Source: UBA1723 sp045641625
Lineage (GTDB): Bacteria; Bacteroidota; Bacteroidia; Bacteroidales; Paludibacteraceae
Direction: 5' to 3'
Assembly: GCA_045641625.1 (NCBI GenBank)
Contig: JAZUHH010000017.1
Location: forward strand, 62,001-126,000
DNA length: 64,000 nucleotides
How positions within the stretch are numbered: the stretch's first letter is position 1; each line of letters starts with the position of its first letter. The position numbers were made by a program, and so were the translations under genes. The notes beneath the pieces were generated by a model, which saw only the letters and a program-made list of their open reading frames with translations, had not been told where the DNA came from and ran no database searches. Shown here piece by piece: positions 41,461 through 50,848 of the stretch.

Positions 41461-43551
41461 ATGAAGAAAATTTTTACACTTGTTTCTTCTCTTGTTATGG
41501 CAGGAAGTGCAGTCTTGGCTCAAGACTACGTGCCAAACGGATTTTTTGAGGAGAATGTAGATGGTTGGGCTTTATGGAATGGAGGCGACGACGGTTGCTC
41601 ATTCAAGAGAAATAGCGGAACTCACTTTGACGGACAGGGTTGCCTTGAGGTTGTAGCAACAATGAATGAGCCTTCTGACCAATGGAAGGTCCAGCTTCAC
41701 ACTGACTTCACAAAGACTCTTCCCGCTGGAGAGTATGAGCTTTCCTACTACATCCGCACACTAAGCGGCACCGGCAGTGTACGTGTTTCGACTTCCGGAG
41801 ACGACACTTTCTATCAAGAGGATCAAACTGTCACTTCCGGCTACACAAAGAAAACAATGTCGATCAAGTCAACTGGTGCATGCACCGGATTCAACTTCGA
41901 CCTTGGAGCTGTAGCCAACACATACTACATAGACAACGTATCCATCAAAGTATTGTCTCAGGAGGAAGTCACACCTGAATCTAAGGATGTGACTGTAGTC
42001 ATAGAACCGAACTCAACAAACCAGACTGTCGAAGGAATTGGTGGAGGTATGGTTTACTACCAGGGATGGGTTCCCCCGCATGAAAATGCGACTGCAATTT
42101 ATGACACAATCTTCAACGGTCTTGGAATCTCAGCATTGCGCTTGGGAAACTGGTTGCAGAATTTGAATGACAAGACTGCCGACGACGAGGCAACAGTAAA
42201 GGAGGCAAACAAGAGACTTGGAAGAGAGAACTACATCATAGAAATGTCTTCTTGGGCAGCGCCTGGAGAGTTGAAGTCCAACGGCGACATAAACGGAGGC
42301 TATCCATTGAAGAAGGAGAACGGAAAGTTCGTTTACGACAAGTTCGCTGACTGGTGGAAGACTTCATTGAAGAAGTACATGGATGCAGGAATCGTTCCGG
42401 ACTACGTATCTATGCAGAACGAGCCGGACATGGCTGCCACTTACGCCGCTACAATGTTTGATCCAAAAGAGAACTACGTTGACTATTCTGGCAAGAAGTT
42501 TGACAACAGCGGTTACGCAGAGGCTCTCCCTGTATTCTGCAAGGCTATTCGCTCTCTTGACAATGCGCCAAAGATTCTTGGTCCAGAGGTTCTTGGTATC
42601 GGTTACAACAACACAGAGAACTATATGAGAGAACTTGACAAGAGCCTGCTTGACGGTCTTGCCTTCCACTACTACCACAGCGGACAAAATGCCAGCGACA
42701 GATACTCTGCTCCTGACGCTTACAAGACTGCGATGAGTGCCTTGGCTTCAGGCTTCTCTGACATGCCTCAATTCATGACAGAGAACTGTTCAATGAGAAG
42801 CCAGTTGGACGGAGATGATGTCAGCACAGCCTGGATTCTTGCCAACGCATTCAACTACAACCGCGTCAACGGATACTTCCATTGGAACTTGATGTGGGGT
42901 GATGCAGACGGTTGTGTCACAGTTTTCAACCCTTGGGACAAGAGCAATTGGACAAACAGCGAGGGCTACACTATCAACAAGGAGTACCACGGACTTCGCC
43001 ATTTCTCTAAGTTTGTAAAGAAGGGTTACGTTTGCACTGACTTCACAGTTTCTTCAAAGGATATTGTCACTGCCTCATTCATCTCTCCTGACAAGAAGAA
43101 GATGGCTGTCATCCTAATCAACAAGGGAGGATCAGAGCACAATGTAACAGTATCGGTAAAGGACTTGAACGTAGCTTCTGCTCGTCTGCACCAGACTATC
43201 GACGCCAAGGGTGTAAACAGCAAGGACATGGGCGAGTTCAACATCAAAGAGGCTGTGGTTATGCCAAAGATGAGTATTGCAACTGTCGAGATCAACCTTG
43301 GCAATCCTTCTTGTCTGGACAATGTAAAGGCATCAGCCGTCGTTTCTGCCAACATCACAGACGGAAACTTGAACATCGTGATGGATGAGGACAAGAACGC
43401 TATCGTTGAGCTTTGGGATGTTACCGGAGCTGCTCGATTCTTCACTAAGGCAAGCCTCAACAAGGGAATCAACACATTCTCGGTTGGCAATCTTAACAAT
43501 GGAATCTACTTCGTCAAGGTCGGCAACGATGTGATTAGAGTGAAATACTAA
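41461..43551 (+). CDS. Secreted GH30-type glycoside hydrolase with CBM and T9SS type A tail
   Basis: A 696-residue protein. The signal peptide (about 1-20) is followed by a CBM4/9-like jelly-roll (about 21-165), marked by WALWNGGDDG and YYIDNVSIKV. A (beta/alpha)8 glycosidase domain (about 178-480) and its beta side domain (to about 618) follow. The pattern fits family GH30: acid/base Glu321 in VSMQNEPD, nucleophile Glu441 in QFMTENCS, and HYYHSG near 403. Residues about 645-696 (VELWDVTGAA...GIYFVKVGNDVIRVKY) are a T9SS type A sorting domain, so the enzyme is probably released or surface-attached. A xylan-type substrate is likely but not proven. It is monocistronic. Confidence 0.85.
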   Translation: MKKIFTLVSSLVMAGSAVLAQDYVPNGFFEENVDGWALWNGGDDGCSFKRNSGTHFDGQGCLEVVATMNEPSDQWKVQLHTDFTKTLPAGEYELSYYIRTLSGTGSVRVSTSGDDTFYQEDQTVTSGYTKKTMSIKSTGACTGFNFDLGAVANTYYIDNVSIKVLSQEEVTPESKDVTVVIEPNSTNQTVEGIGGGMVYYQGWVPPHENATAIYDTIFNGLGISALRLGNWLQNLNDKTADDEATVKEANKRLGRENYIIEMSSWAAPGELKSNGDINGGYPLKKENGKFVYDKFADWWKTSLKKYMDAGIVPDYVSMQNEPDMAATYAATMFDPKENYVDYSGKKFDNSGYAEALPVFCKAIRSLDNAPKILGPEVLGIGYNNTENYMRELDKSLLDGLAFHYYHSGQNASDRYSAPDAYKTAMSALASGFSDMPQFMTENCSMRSQLDGDDVSTAWILANAFNYNRVNGYFHWNLMWGDADGCVTVFNPWDKSNWTNSEGYTINKEYHGLRHFSKFVKKGYVCTDFTVSSKDIVTASFISPDKKKMAVILINKGGSEHNVTVSVKDLNVASARLHQTIDAKGVNSKDMGEFNIKEAVVMPKMSIATVEINLGNPSCLDNVKASAVVSANITDGNLNIVMDEDKNAIVELWDVTGAARFFTKASLNKGINTFSVGNLNNGIYFVKVGNDVIRVKY

Positions 43552-43574
43552 CATAACTAGATTTCCCAAAAAGA

Positions 43575-43608
43575 AAAGGAGTGCGGCTTATTTAAGTCGC
43601 ACTCCTTT
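43575..43608. terminator. Shared bidirectional terminator between GH30 and the Pif1-like gene
   Basis: A fifteen-base-pair stem (43575-43589 with 43594-43608, one G-T) closes on a four-base loop. T-rich sequence follows on the plus strand and TTCTTTTT on the minus strand. It lies 24 bases after the GH30 stop and 20 bases after the convergent helicase stop. Confidence 0.92.
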
Positions 43609-43628
43609 CTTATATTATATAGTATAAA

Positions 43629-46433
43629 TCAAATCTTATTATTCTCTTCGATGAGAAGCTTAACGCAACGAATATCAAAATACGAACAATAATACGGAAG
43701 TCTGTTCTTGATGGAGACACTGCTCTGCTCTTCTGGATTTGACTCCATAACATTTGTAATCAGTTCCTGCTTGTAAAGAGAAACATAGTCCTTCAAATTG
43801 ATTTTGGAATGCTTGTGCAAATCCATAAGCTTGTCCTCTATCGTTCTGGGCGACTGTTTCAAAAGGTAAGCGATCTCGACTACGGAACGATTCAATTGAG
43901 CCAGTTCATACACGCTGTCAATTAGTGAGCCTTCCTGTTTATACTCCATATCCGCAAACTCATCCGCAAGGGTGTTAGTTTCCTGCAACTGCAAATAGAA
44001 TGAGGCTTTGTCTCTGCCGAACTTTTCTTCAAGTTCAGAGAATAGAATATCCGGTTTTGCTTGTACAATCAGGCGAAATGCCTTGTATTCCTTTGAGTTA
44101 TAGTAGTCGGACAGGTCGAGTCTGCCTTCGTATGCGAACTTTATGACATGTGAATAAATTGTCGAAAGGGACAAACTCCTCTCCTCCGCAATCTCTTCAA
44201 CAGTCTTACCAGCCTCAAGCATTTCTAACGTCACATCGTATGTGCTTGGAGTCTTGGGCTTTTTCTCCTTTTCCTTGCCTTCTTGGGAGTTTTCATGAAC
44301 TTCCATGTATTCGACATTGGAATCATCCTTTTTACTGTCAACATAGCTTCTGACCAAAGCTATAATTTCATCTCCGTACTTGTCAGCCTTTCCCTTGCCT
44401 ATACCTTCAAGCTTGAGCAAAGTATTTATGTCCAAAGGCTTACGTTGAGCAATGGCGACAAGGGAAGTCTGTCTTAGAATCGTAAATGCCGGTTGCTGAA
44501 GTTCTCTTGCCTTCATCTTTCTCCACTCGGACAACATCTCGGCAAGGTCCTTGTCAACAAGAGATGTAGAATCGGAATAGCTAACGGCATTCTTTGCCGC
44601 ATCCCCGAACACTGCAATGCCTTTAGTTTCAAACTCATTCTCTGCAACGCTTCGAGCAGCAAGATATGTATCCGGAGAGAATCCCTTCTTCAATATCGAA
44701 TCCATGATACTCTTTGACACGTACAATCCCTTAAGGTACTCCAATGAAAAGGAATTGTAAAGATCTTGAATGTCTTGTCCGTCAATCTCCACCTTACCAG
44801 CCTCAAAAAAGGGATTTGGCAGGGAATCGAGCACACCATAGAAGTAATTGGCAGCCTTGCACAACCTTGTTTCAAGAACTTCGTCATTGGTTGGGGCTAC
44901 GGAGTTTTCAATAATGCGCTTGTACTCCTTATAGAACGAATTTGTTACCGAAAACACTTGTTCAGAGAACTGCTTGTTCAAATCCTCAATACCTCTTGCA
45001 AGGTCAGGCTGTTTCTTTTCGAATCCTCCACCCAACAGCTGGGTACAAATGGAATCCAAACCATGAGTCATCTCTGCGAAAGAGAATGCCTGCTGGATCA
45101 GAGTAACCATATAGTCCGCCTTGTATCTAGGGAGGTCCTTCTCTACCATCTTGGCAACTGCTTCCTGCTGATGCATGAACACATCTATCGCGCGATCCGT
45201 AATGACTGCGCTCGGAGAAATAGGATTTGTCAAATGCAAGCCTTCCAACGACCGGCATCGGCTCAACGCCACATATACCTGACCATGAGAGAACGCACTG
45301 TTCACATCCACCAAAGCCTCATCGAAAGTCAGTCCTTGGCTCTTGTGGACTGTAATGGCCCACGCGTACCTTAACGGATACTGCAGATATTTGCCTATTA
45401 CCTGCTGTTCGATGGTTCCAGTCTCCTTGTTGGGTTCGTAGGCAATATTCTCCCATATTTCCTTCTCTACAGTAATCTGCTCGCCCTTGCTTTCCACAAC
45501 GATATGATCCTTGTCTATCTCGACAACCTTTCCGATCTTTCCGTTATAGATGTTCAATCGCGAATTGTTGCGAACAAACATCACCTGGGTACCTTGGCGC
45601 AAAACAAGATCCTTGTCAACCGGGTACTCATCCGGGAATTTGCCCTCAACCTTACCCTCAAAGACATATTTGGGAGTTGTTAGTTCCTCGAACTTTGTGG
45701 AATTTATGGCATCTACATTCTTTACATGCGTACTTACCTGAACCACTCCTTCACTAGGTTTGTAGCTTGGCACGTATCTGGTATTAAGCTTGTCAATTAT
45801 TTCTTTTGTAAGAGTGTTCTCCCTTACAGCATTTAGAATGCTAAGGAAGTTTTTCTCGGTCTGCCTGAATATCTTGGAAAGTTCAACGGTTACAAAGCCG
45901 CTGTTGCGCAGAGCCATGCTTCCATAGAAGTATGGTGTAGTGTAGTTGTTGAAAAACACAGTTTGCTCTTCTGCCTTCAAGACCGGAGAAAGCTGTTGCA
46001 AGTCTCCCACCATAAGAATCTGCACACCTCCGAACGGCTGATGGATGCGCCTTATCCTTTGAAGCACATAATCCACAGCGTCGAGCAGGTCAGCACGCAC
46101 CATACTAATCTCGTCAATGACCAGCAGGTCAAGCATGCGTATAAGTTTGCGCTTGTTGTCGCGAATCTTGTTGTTGTCGAATTCCTTCCTTGTTTCTGGT
46201 CTGAACATCAAATGCGGCAGCTGGAACAAGGAATGTATTGTCATTCCGCCCGCATTTATCGCTGCCACTCCCGTAGGAGCGACAACCATAGCTCTCTTTC
46301 TGCAGTTGTCAAGCAGATATTTCAAAAAGGTAGTTTTTCCAGAGCCGGCCTTTCCCGTCAAAAAGACGTTCATTCTTGTGTTGGTCACATAATCTTTGGC
46401 TCTGAGCATTTCTGGAGTAATCTCTAGGCTCAT
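43629..46433 (-). CDS. Pif1/RecD-like helicase with HRDC and helix-turn-helix domains
   Basis: A 934-residue SF1B-type helicase. Walker A is GKAGSGKT (residues 27-34), Walker B is VIDEISMV (Asp-Glu at 107-108), motif III is GDLQQLSPV, and the C-terminal motif is TVHKSQGLTFD...VALSRCRSLEGL. About 300 residues of helical linker follow. An HRDC-like domain comes next (about 620-690, AFTILRQTSLVAIAQRKP, LLKLEGIGKGKADKYG). The C-terminal HTH_40-type segment has TVEEIAEERSLSLSTIYSHV. The combination recalls fusions of Pif1 with RecQ-type accessory domains. It would act on DNA secondary structures or stalled forks, as inferred. It lies 20 bases after lpxL. Confidence 0.85.
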   Translation of the reverse strand: MSLEITPEMLRAKDYVTNTRMNVFLTGKAGSGKTTFLKYLLDNCRKRAMVVAPTGVAAINAGGMTIHSLFQLPHLMFRPETRKEFDNNKIRDNKRKLIRMLDLLVIDEISMVRADLLDAVDYVLQRIRRIHQPFGGVQILMVGDLQQLSPVLKAEEQTVFFNNYTTPYFYGSMALRNSGFVTVELSKIFRQTEKNFLSILNAVRENTLTKEIIDKLNTRYVPSYKPSEGVVQVSTHVKNVDAINSTKFEELTTPKYVFEGKVEGKFPDEYPVDKDLVLRQGTQVMFVRNNSRLNIYNGKIGKVVEIDKDHIVVESKGEQITVEKEIWENIAYEPNKETGTIEQQVIGKYLQYPLRYAWAITVHKSQGLTFDEALVDVNSAFSHGQVYVALSRCRSLEGLHLTNPISPSAVITDRAIDVFMHQQEAVAKMVEKDLPRYKADYMVTLIQQAFSFAEMTHGLDSICTQLLGGGFEKKQPDLARGIEDLNKQFSEQVFSVTNSFYKEYKRIIENSVAPTNDEVLETRLCKAANYFYGVLDSLPNPFFEAGKVEIDGQDIQDLYNSFSLEYLKGLYVSKSIMDSILKKGFSPDTYLAARSVAENEFETKGIAVFGDAAKNAVSYSDSTSLVDKDLAEMLSEWRKMKARELQQPAFTILRQTSLVAIAQRKPLDINTLLKLEGIGKGKADKYGDEIIALVRSYVDSKKDDSNVEYMEVHENSQEGKEKEKKPKTPSTYDVTLEMLEAGKTVEEIAEERSLSLSTIYSHVIKFAYEGRLDLSDYYNSKEYKAFRLIVQAKPDILFSELEEKFGRDKASFYLQLQETNTLADEFADMEYKQEGSLIDSVYELAQLNRSVVEIAYLLKQSPRTIEDKLMDLHKHSKINLKDYVSLYKQELITNVMESNPEEQSSVSIKNRLPYYCSYFDIRCVKLLIEENNKI

Positions 46434-46453
46434 TAGTTTTTTCAGGTTATCAA

Positions 46454-47368
46454 TTAAACAGTTTGCTTGGCAAGTTCAGCCGCCACGCTCTCTTTGGTGT
46501 GCTTCCAACGTCTGTGGCTCCACAACCATGACGCAGGGTCACGCTTTATGCTTTCCTCAAGCAGCTGTGCGTATCTGCGTGTCGCCTCATTCTCCGGCAG
46601 ATCCGCAACATCGTCAGCTATCTTGACAATTCTATACTTGTACCTGCCCCTTCCCAAGCGCTCCACATCACAGAATGCCATAGCGGCATGGAACATCTTT
46701 GCAATGCGCTCAGGACCAGTCAGGAATGCAGTCTCGTGATTAAGGAACGGAGTCCAGAAATTGATGTTCTTTACACTTGGAGTCTGGTCTGCTAGCAGTC
46801 CCACACCGAAAATCTTGTTGTCCCTCTTCAATTTCAGCAATGGGCGGATAGGCTCGTTCTTGTTTACAGTTATCATTCCAAGCCTCCTGCGGATTCCCAG
46901 AAGAGTCTCGTCAATACGCGCATTCTTGCTCGGTCTGTTGAACTCGCAGCCAACAAGGTTTTCAATCTTTATCTGCCAATATACAGCGGCCATCCATTCC
47001 CAGTTTCCGCTATGTGCGGCAGCGACTATCACATTCTTTCCGCTTTTGAAATAGGCCTCCATCAGATCTATCCCCTCGAACTCCACTCGGCTTGTTATGT
47101 CCTCATAGCTCATGCGGTACGACTTGATTCCCTCAAGAAGCACGTCGCAGAACAAGTGATAGAAATCCTTCTCAATGTCTTTAAGTTCCTTCTCCGACTT
47201 TTCGGGGAAAGAGCTTGACAAGTTGGAACGAACCACATCCCTGCGGTATCTGACAACATTTCTGACAATAAAGCACATAAAGTCAGAGAACAGATAGACC
47301 AACTTGAAAGGCAGCAAGCTGAACGTCTTTACAAAAAGCAAAAATATGTAGTAGTTGAATGTCTGCAT
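46454..47368 (-). CDS. Lysophospholipid/lipid A acyltransferase (LpxL/HtrB family)
   Basis: A 304-residue inner-membrane-associated acyltransferase that adds secondary acyl chains to lipid A. It has an N-terminal hydrophobic anchor and the catalytic HX4E motif in AAHSGNWEWM. It also has LLADQTPSV near the middle and the C-terminal ASWLWSHRRWK signature. The ATG at 47368 (MQTFNYYIFL) is chosen; four extra residues would need an upstream TTG at 47380. It lies just downstream of a palindromic repeat and 20 bases before the helicase gene. Confidence 0.9.
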   Translation of the reverse strand: MQTFNYYIFLLFVKTFSLLPFKLVYLFSDFMCFIVRNVVRYRRDVVRSNLSSSFPEKSEKELKDIEKDFYHLFCDVLLEGIKSYRMSYEDITSRVEFEGIDLMEAYFKSGKNVIVAAAHSGNWEWMAAVYWQIKIENLVGCEFNRPSKNARIDETLLGIRRRLGMITVNKNEPIRPLLKLKRDNKIFGVGLLADQTPSVKNINFWTPFLNHETAFLTGPERIAKMFHAAMAFCDVERLGRGRYKYRIVKIADDVADLPENEATRRYAQLLEESIKRDPASWLWSHRRWKHTKESVAAELAKQTV

Positions 47369-47382
47369 ATTGTTTAACAAGA

Positions 47383-47411
47383 GTAGAGACGATGCAACGC
47401 AACGCCTCTAC
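47383..47411 (-). repeat. GTAGAGACG palindromic repeat / probable terminator after ompA
   Basis: GTAGAGACG (47383-47391) and CGCCTCTAC (47403-47411) pair with one mismatch around an 11-base GC-containing loop. The T-run after it on the minus strand is weak (TCTTGTT). The arms resemble the GTAGAGACG palindromes that occur as dispersed REP-like elements in many genomes. It lies between the ompA stop and lpxL. Confidence 0.6.
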
Positions 47412-47447
47412 ACATAATTATTTTGTGAATTACCTAGTCTGTATCAG

Positions 47448-48947
47448 TTACTTCTCGATGATAGTCTTGAAAGTAACTGTACGGTTCTTGGCTCTGTTTT
47501 CCTCCGAAGAGAATTGAGCGACAGGATTCTTTGCTCCAAGAGTCTCGATCTCTATCTGGTCTCCTGCGACACCCTTCTTCATCAGAATCTCTCTCAAGAA
47601 CAATGCACGCTCCTTGGCCAAGCCCGGATCATTGTCATCCTCCTTGTCGTCAGCTCTACCCTGAATGATTAGAGTCGCATTTGGAAGAAGCTTCATAAGG
47701 AATGTCAAGTCATCGAATGCCACCTCAAGATCCTTAGTGCTTGTGAAACCGCTCTGCATGTATCCGAACTGTATCTCGTTGTTCATTGAAACGCAAAGCT
47801 CACGCAATCTCTGCTCACCGTTCAAAGCATAGTCTGCACGCTTCAACTTGCCTCGTTCATTCCATGTGATGTCAAGCTTCTCGAACGAAGACAAACTGTC
47901 GTAAGCAGAAATAGTATTCTCGAAAATAGTCTTCTTGTGCTCATCGATAGCCTCAACTTCCGGCATATTCGAAATTAGTTTCTTGACCTTTGCAACCTCC
48001 TCGCGTGAGTAACGGACATAGATCAACGAATCAGGAAGGTGAATGATAGAGTCACGAACATTCACGATTGGTTCCTCCGCTACCAAAGCGCTGTTGTCCG
48101 GCAAATCCTCCTTACGCTTCTTCTTCTGGATAGGAAGAGAACAGCCGAACTTCAAGCCAATAGCCAACAGGTTGACATCTGTAACCTGGTTAGAGGCAAG
48201 TATTCCGTTATAAACTCCGTTAGGGTTTGTTATGGACTGTGTCTTAGGGACAAGCACATCGGAAGCAGTATAGCGTGCGAACAAACCTGTGTAAAAGCCT
48301 ACACCCTTTTTTGTCCACTTGTGAAGGCCCAAGTCAACGAAGAAACCAAGAGTCGCGTTCTTTCTTTCAAGATCACCGGAACATTCATTGTCTCCGTTTA
48401 TTGTAGCAGAAGGCTCGATCTTATCAGGGTTTACACTAAGGACGAACGACTGCTGGATGTTACCCTCTGTAATATAGTATCTTGCACCGACAGGAAATCC
48501 GACCAAAAGACCTCCGCCTGCCTGGAACGACATCTTGAAGCCTATTTCTCTCTGGTAGTACGCACCGATTGGAATTTCAAGCTGTGCGAACTTCTGCTTC
48601 TCGGTCCACTGCATGTATGAAGTAGTGACATCAGCAACCTTTGAATTGGAAGCGTCCATTATTGAGTCTCTCTCGACAAACTGACATTTTCCGTATGCGT
48701 TATAGAAGCTGACACCGAATCCGGTTCCTATTCCGAAATTGTCGTTAAAGAAATGCTTGTAGCCGATACTAACACCTCCACCTATTCCACTTGTATGCGA
48801 GACTCCGCTATCCATAGGAGAGTACGAAGGAGTCTGTACTCCTCCCGACACATTAACATCGAAATAGTTACCTGCAAACTGAGCCGATGCAGGCAAACAC
48901 AGAAATGTCGATATTGATACTAAAAAATTCTTTAATCCTATTTTCAT
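47448..48947 (-). CDS. OmpA-family outer-membrane protein
   Basis: A 499-residue protein. A signal peptide (KNFLVSISTFLCLPASAQ) is followed by an N-terminal beta-barrel-like region (about 25-260) of porin type. The C-terminal OmpA peptidoglycan-binding domain (about 385-499) shows IIQGRADDKEDDND, LAKERALFLREIL and ENRAKNRTVTF. The ATG at 48947 is chosen. The longer frame to 49001 begins at a TTG that lies inside the predicted -7 promoter box and upstream of the likely transcription start. A GTAGAGACG hairpin follows the gene. Confidence 0.88.
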   Translation of the reverse strand: MKIGLKNFLVSISTFLCLPASAQFAGNYFDVNVSGGVQTPSYSPMDSGVSHTSGIGGGVSIGYKHFFNDNFGIGTGFGVSFYNAYGKCQFVERDSIMDASNSKVADVTTSYMQWTEKQKFAQLEIPIGAYYQREIGFKMSFQAGGGLLVGFPVGARYYITEGNIQQSFVLSVNPDKIEPSATINGDNECSGDLERKNATLGFFVDLGLHKWTKKGVGFYTGLFARYTASDVLVPKTQSITNPNGVYNGILASNQVTDVNLLAIGLKFGCSLPIQKKKRKEDLPDNSALVAEEPIVNVRDSIIHLPDSLIYVRYSREEVAKVKKLISNMPEVEAIDEHKKTIFENTISAYDSLSSFEKLDITWNERGKLKRADYALNGEQRLRELCVSMNNEIQFGYMQSGFTSTKDLEVAFDDLTFLMKLLPNATLIIQGRADDKEDDNDPGLAKERALFLREILMKKGVAGDQIEIETLGAKNPVAQFSSEENRAKNRTVTFKTIIEK

Positions 48948-48998
48948 AAGAAACCCTGATAATGTATGTCGTTCTCTTTTTCTGTTATATAAGTATTG

Positions 48999-49006
48999 CA
49001 AAGTTA
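48999..49006 (-). promoter_or_regulatory. Putative -7 box for ompA; decides the start codon
   Basis: TAACTTTG, followed by CA, lies on the minus strand 52 bases before the ATG at 48947. It overlaps the alternative TTG at 49001, which therefore cannot be the start of translation from this promoter. No -33 box at ideal spacing. Confidence 0.5.
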
Positions 49007-49092
49007 CATATTTTTTCTCTACAAAGAAACTATTTGTTCCTTTTTTGACCTATTTGCCAGATTTACCGACAAATAGGAAATATTAAAAGAAC

Positions 49093-49135
49093 AAAAAAGG
49101 AAGGAGAAACTCATTACTCATGAATTTCCCCTCCC
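49093..49135 (-). terminator. Terminator of the FadL-type gene
   Basis: A sixteen-base-pair stem with three wobble pairs (49099-49114 with 49120-49135) has a five-base loop, followed by TTTTTTGTTC on the minus strand. It lies 33 bases after the stop. Confidence 0.88.
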
Positions 49136-49167
49136 AACAATAGAAGAGATTAATAGTTCTAGAGGAA

Positions 49168-50631
49168 TTACTGCTCTACAGTTTCTGCCTGCTTTGACTT
49201 GTTTCCGAATCTGTAGTTGATTCCGGCAGCAAAACTGTTTGCAGTACGGTTATAGACATCTGTACGGCCTGGATTGTAAGAAGCCATGTCCGGAGCGTAA
49301 ACCTTTGTGTAGTCATCGTCATAGTTCACGCCAAAATAAGCCAAATTGATGTCAATGTTAGCGACAGGAGAGAACTTCAAGCCTCCACCTATGCTCCAAC
49401 AGTTCAAAGAGAAGTTAAGGTCAGACTGGAATCTGTCTTCAACATTATATTGAGTGCGCATTCCTGTCGCACTTACTGTCCATTTGTCGTTAATCTTCCA
49501 CTCTAGGGCTGCCGCAATATCGGAAGTACCCTTTCCTGTGTATTTAGCCTTGTTGAACCACTCGCTGTCATAGGCAGAAATCTTAGCCATATTATCAAAA
49601 TAATGGCGATAGGCAAGGCCGAGTGTCAATGACTTGCAAAGGTCAACATCCAAACCTGTTGCCAGGATTGCAGGAACATCTGAACGAAGCGACAATCCAT
49701 CCTCATAGGCAGGCATACGGGCATCATTCTTTGTATCGTTTTCCAATTCAATCTTAGTTCTGAACTCGTAACGGGCACCAAATCTAACTCTGTCAAACTG
49801 AACTGCCATACCAAGAATAGGAGCGATACCGAAACCTGACTGCTTGCAGTCAATCTCTCGGTCTGCAGTCAGTGCAGCCACTGCTTGAGCAGTAGAAGAA
49901 GGAATCATATTCATTTGAGCCATCTGCGCCGACAATTCTCCTGGCTTAACCATACCCGCACCAAGAGGATTGTTAACCTGGATGTTCTTAACGTATCCCT
50001 GATACTTGTTCAAGGCGTAGTTGCCTCTAAGTCCCAAGCTTGCAGAGAAATGCTCGTCAAACTTATGGGATGCACCCAATGTCAAAGAGAATATGTAAGA
50101 AGATCCTTCCATATTACTCTCTACAGAATATTGATTAAACAGTGGTCTATTGCCCATTATTGCGTTTGCCACAGTTGGAAGTGATGAAACTGTACTCTCT
50201 GTACTTCCCATTCCGTCAGCGAACTTGCAGCTTCCACCTCCACCGCTCACAGCGATATTTGTATAGAAAGCCCAGTTGTTTTTCTTGTAGGCAAGCTGAA
50301 GACTTGGAATGAACGGAGCCTTGATTTCTCCCACATAGTTGCGTGTCGCCTCTCCAAGTGAAGCCGAGTTCATAGCAAAAGTTGGCGAAGTGCTGGCTGT
50401 TTTTCTTTCCTGGAAAGTAGCCTGATAAGAGAACGCCATCTCCAAGCCATCCTCCTTAAAGGAAAGACCGGCAGGGTTTGAGTATGCGGCATCAATCTCA
50501 GAAGTTGCCTCTCTTGCGAAATTACGTTGATAGGCTGCGTGCTGGTTTGTGTTGCTCACAATTCCTCCAGCCATTACTAGTTGAGATGCTACTAACGAAG
50601 ACATTAGTAACATTACATAGTTGTTCTTCAT
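49168..50631 (-). CDS. OmpP1/FadL/TodX family outer-membrane transporter
   Basis: A 487-residue beta-barrel for hydrophobic substrates. The signal peptide ends near VMAGG. The N-terminal hatch motif NQHAAYQRNFAREA and the signature AAYSNPAGLSF are typical of FadL-like proteins. Alternating beta strands fill the rest, ending in AAGINYRFGNK and a short charged tail. It is monocistronic with a -7 box upstream and a strong terminator downstream. The substrate is unknown. Confidence 0.92.
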   Translation of the reverse strand: MKNNYVMLLMSSLVASQLVMAGGIVSNTNQHAAYQRNFAREATSEIDAAYSNPAGLSFKEDGLEMAFSYQATFQERKTASTSPTFAMNSASLGEATRNYVGEIKAPFIPSLQLAYKKNNWAFYTNIAVSGGGGSCKFADGMGSTESTVSSLPTVANAIMGNRPLFNQYSVESNMEGSSYIFSLTLGASHKFDEHFSASLGLRGNYALNKYQGYVKNIQVNNPLGAGMVKPGELSAQMAQMNMIPSSTAQAVAALTADREIDCKQSGFGIAPILGMAVQFDRVRFGARYEFRTKIELENDTKNDARMPAYEDGLSLRSDVPAILATGLDVDLCKSLTLGLAYRHYFDNMAKISAYDSEWFNKAKYTGKGTSDIAAALEWKINDKWTVSATGMRTQYNVEDRFQSDLNFSLNCWSIGGGLKFSPVANIDINLAYFGVNYDDDYTKVYAPDMASYNPGRTDVYNRTANSFAAGINYRFGNKSKQAETVEQ

Positions 50632-50659
50632 TTTAATCTACTAAAAATCTTTTCACTTG

Positions 50660-50667
50660 CAAAGATA
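50660..50667 (-). promoter_or_regulatory. Putative -7 box for the FadL-type gene
   Basis: TATCTTTG, followed by CA, lies on the minus strand 29 bases before the ATG. The -33 box is unclear. Confidence 0.5.
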
Positions 50668-50806
50668 TAAATAATTATCAATTCTGCTTTAATATTTACC
50701 GAAAGTTTTATTAAACATACAAAAAATATGACAAAAACTAAATCATTTGAATTTACTTGCAGACTTGGAAACATGAAATTGCAACTTGGTTGCAGTACAT
50801 TAGCTA

Positions 50807-50814
50807 TAATTTTG
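50807..50814 (+). promoter_or_regulatory. Putative -7 box for the metal permease gene
   Basis: TAATTTTG, followed by CA, lies 34 bases before the ATG. A TTG at 50786-50788 is 18 bases upstream. Confidence 0.5.
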
Positions 50815-50848
50815 CAGACGTAAACGATAAACAACAAGACACAGGATC

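Noticed and set aside
48948..49001. N-terminal extension of the OmpA protein from a TTG at 49001
   Set aside because: The TTG lies inside the predicted -7 promoter box, and the true signal peptide starts at the ATG at 48947.
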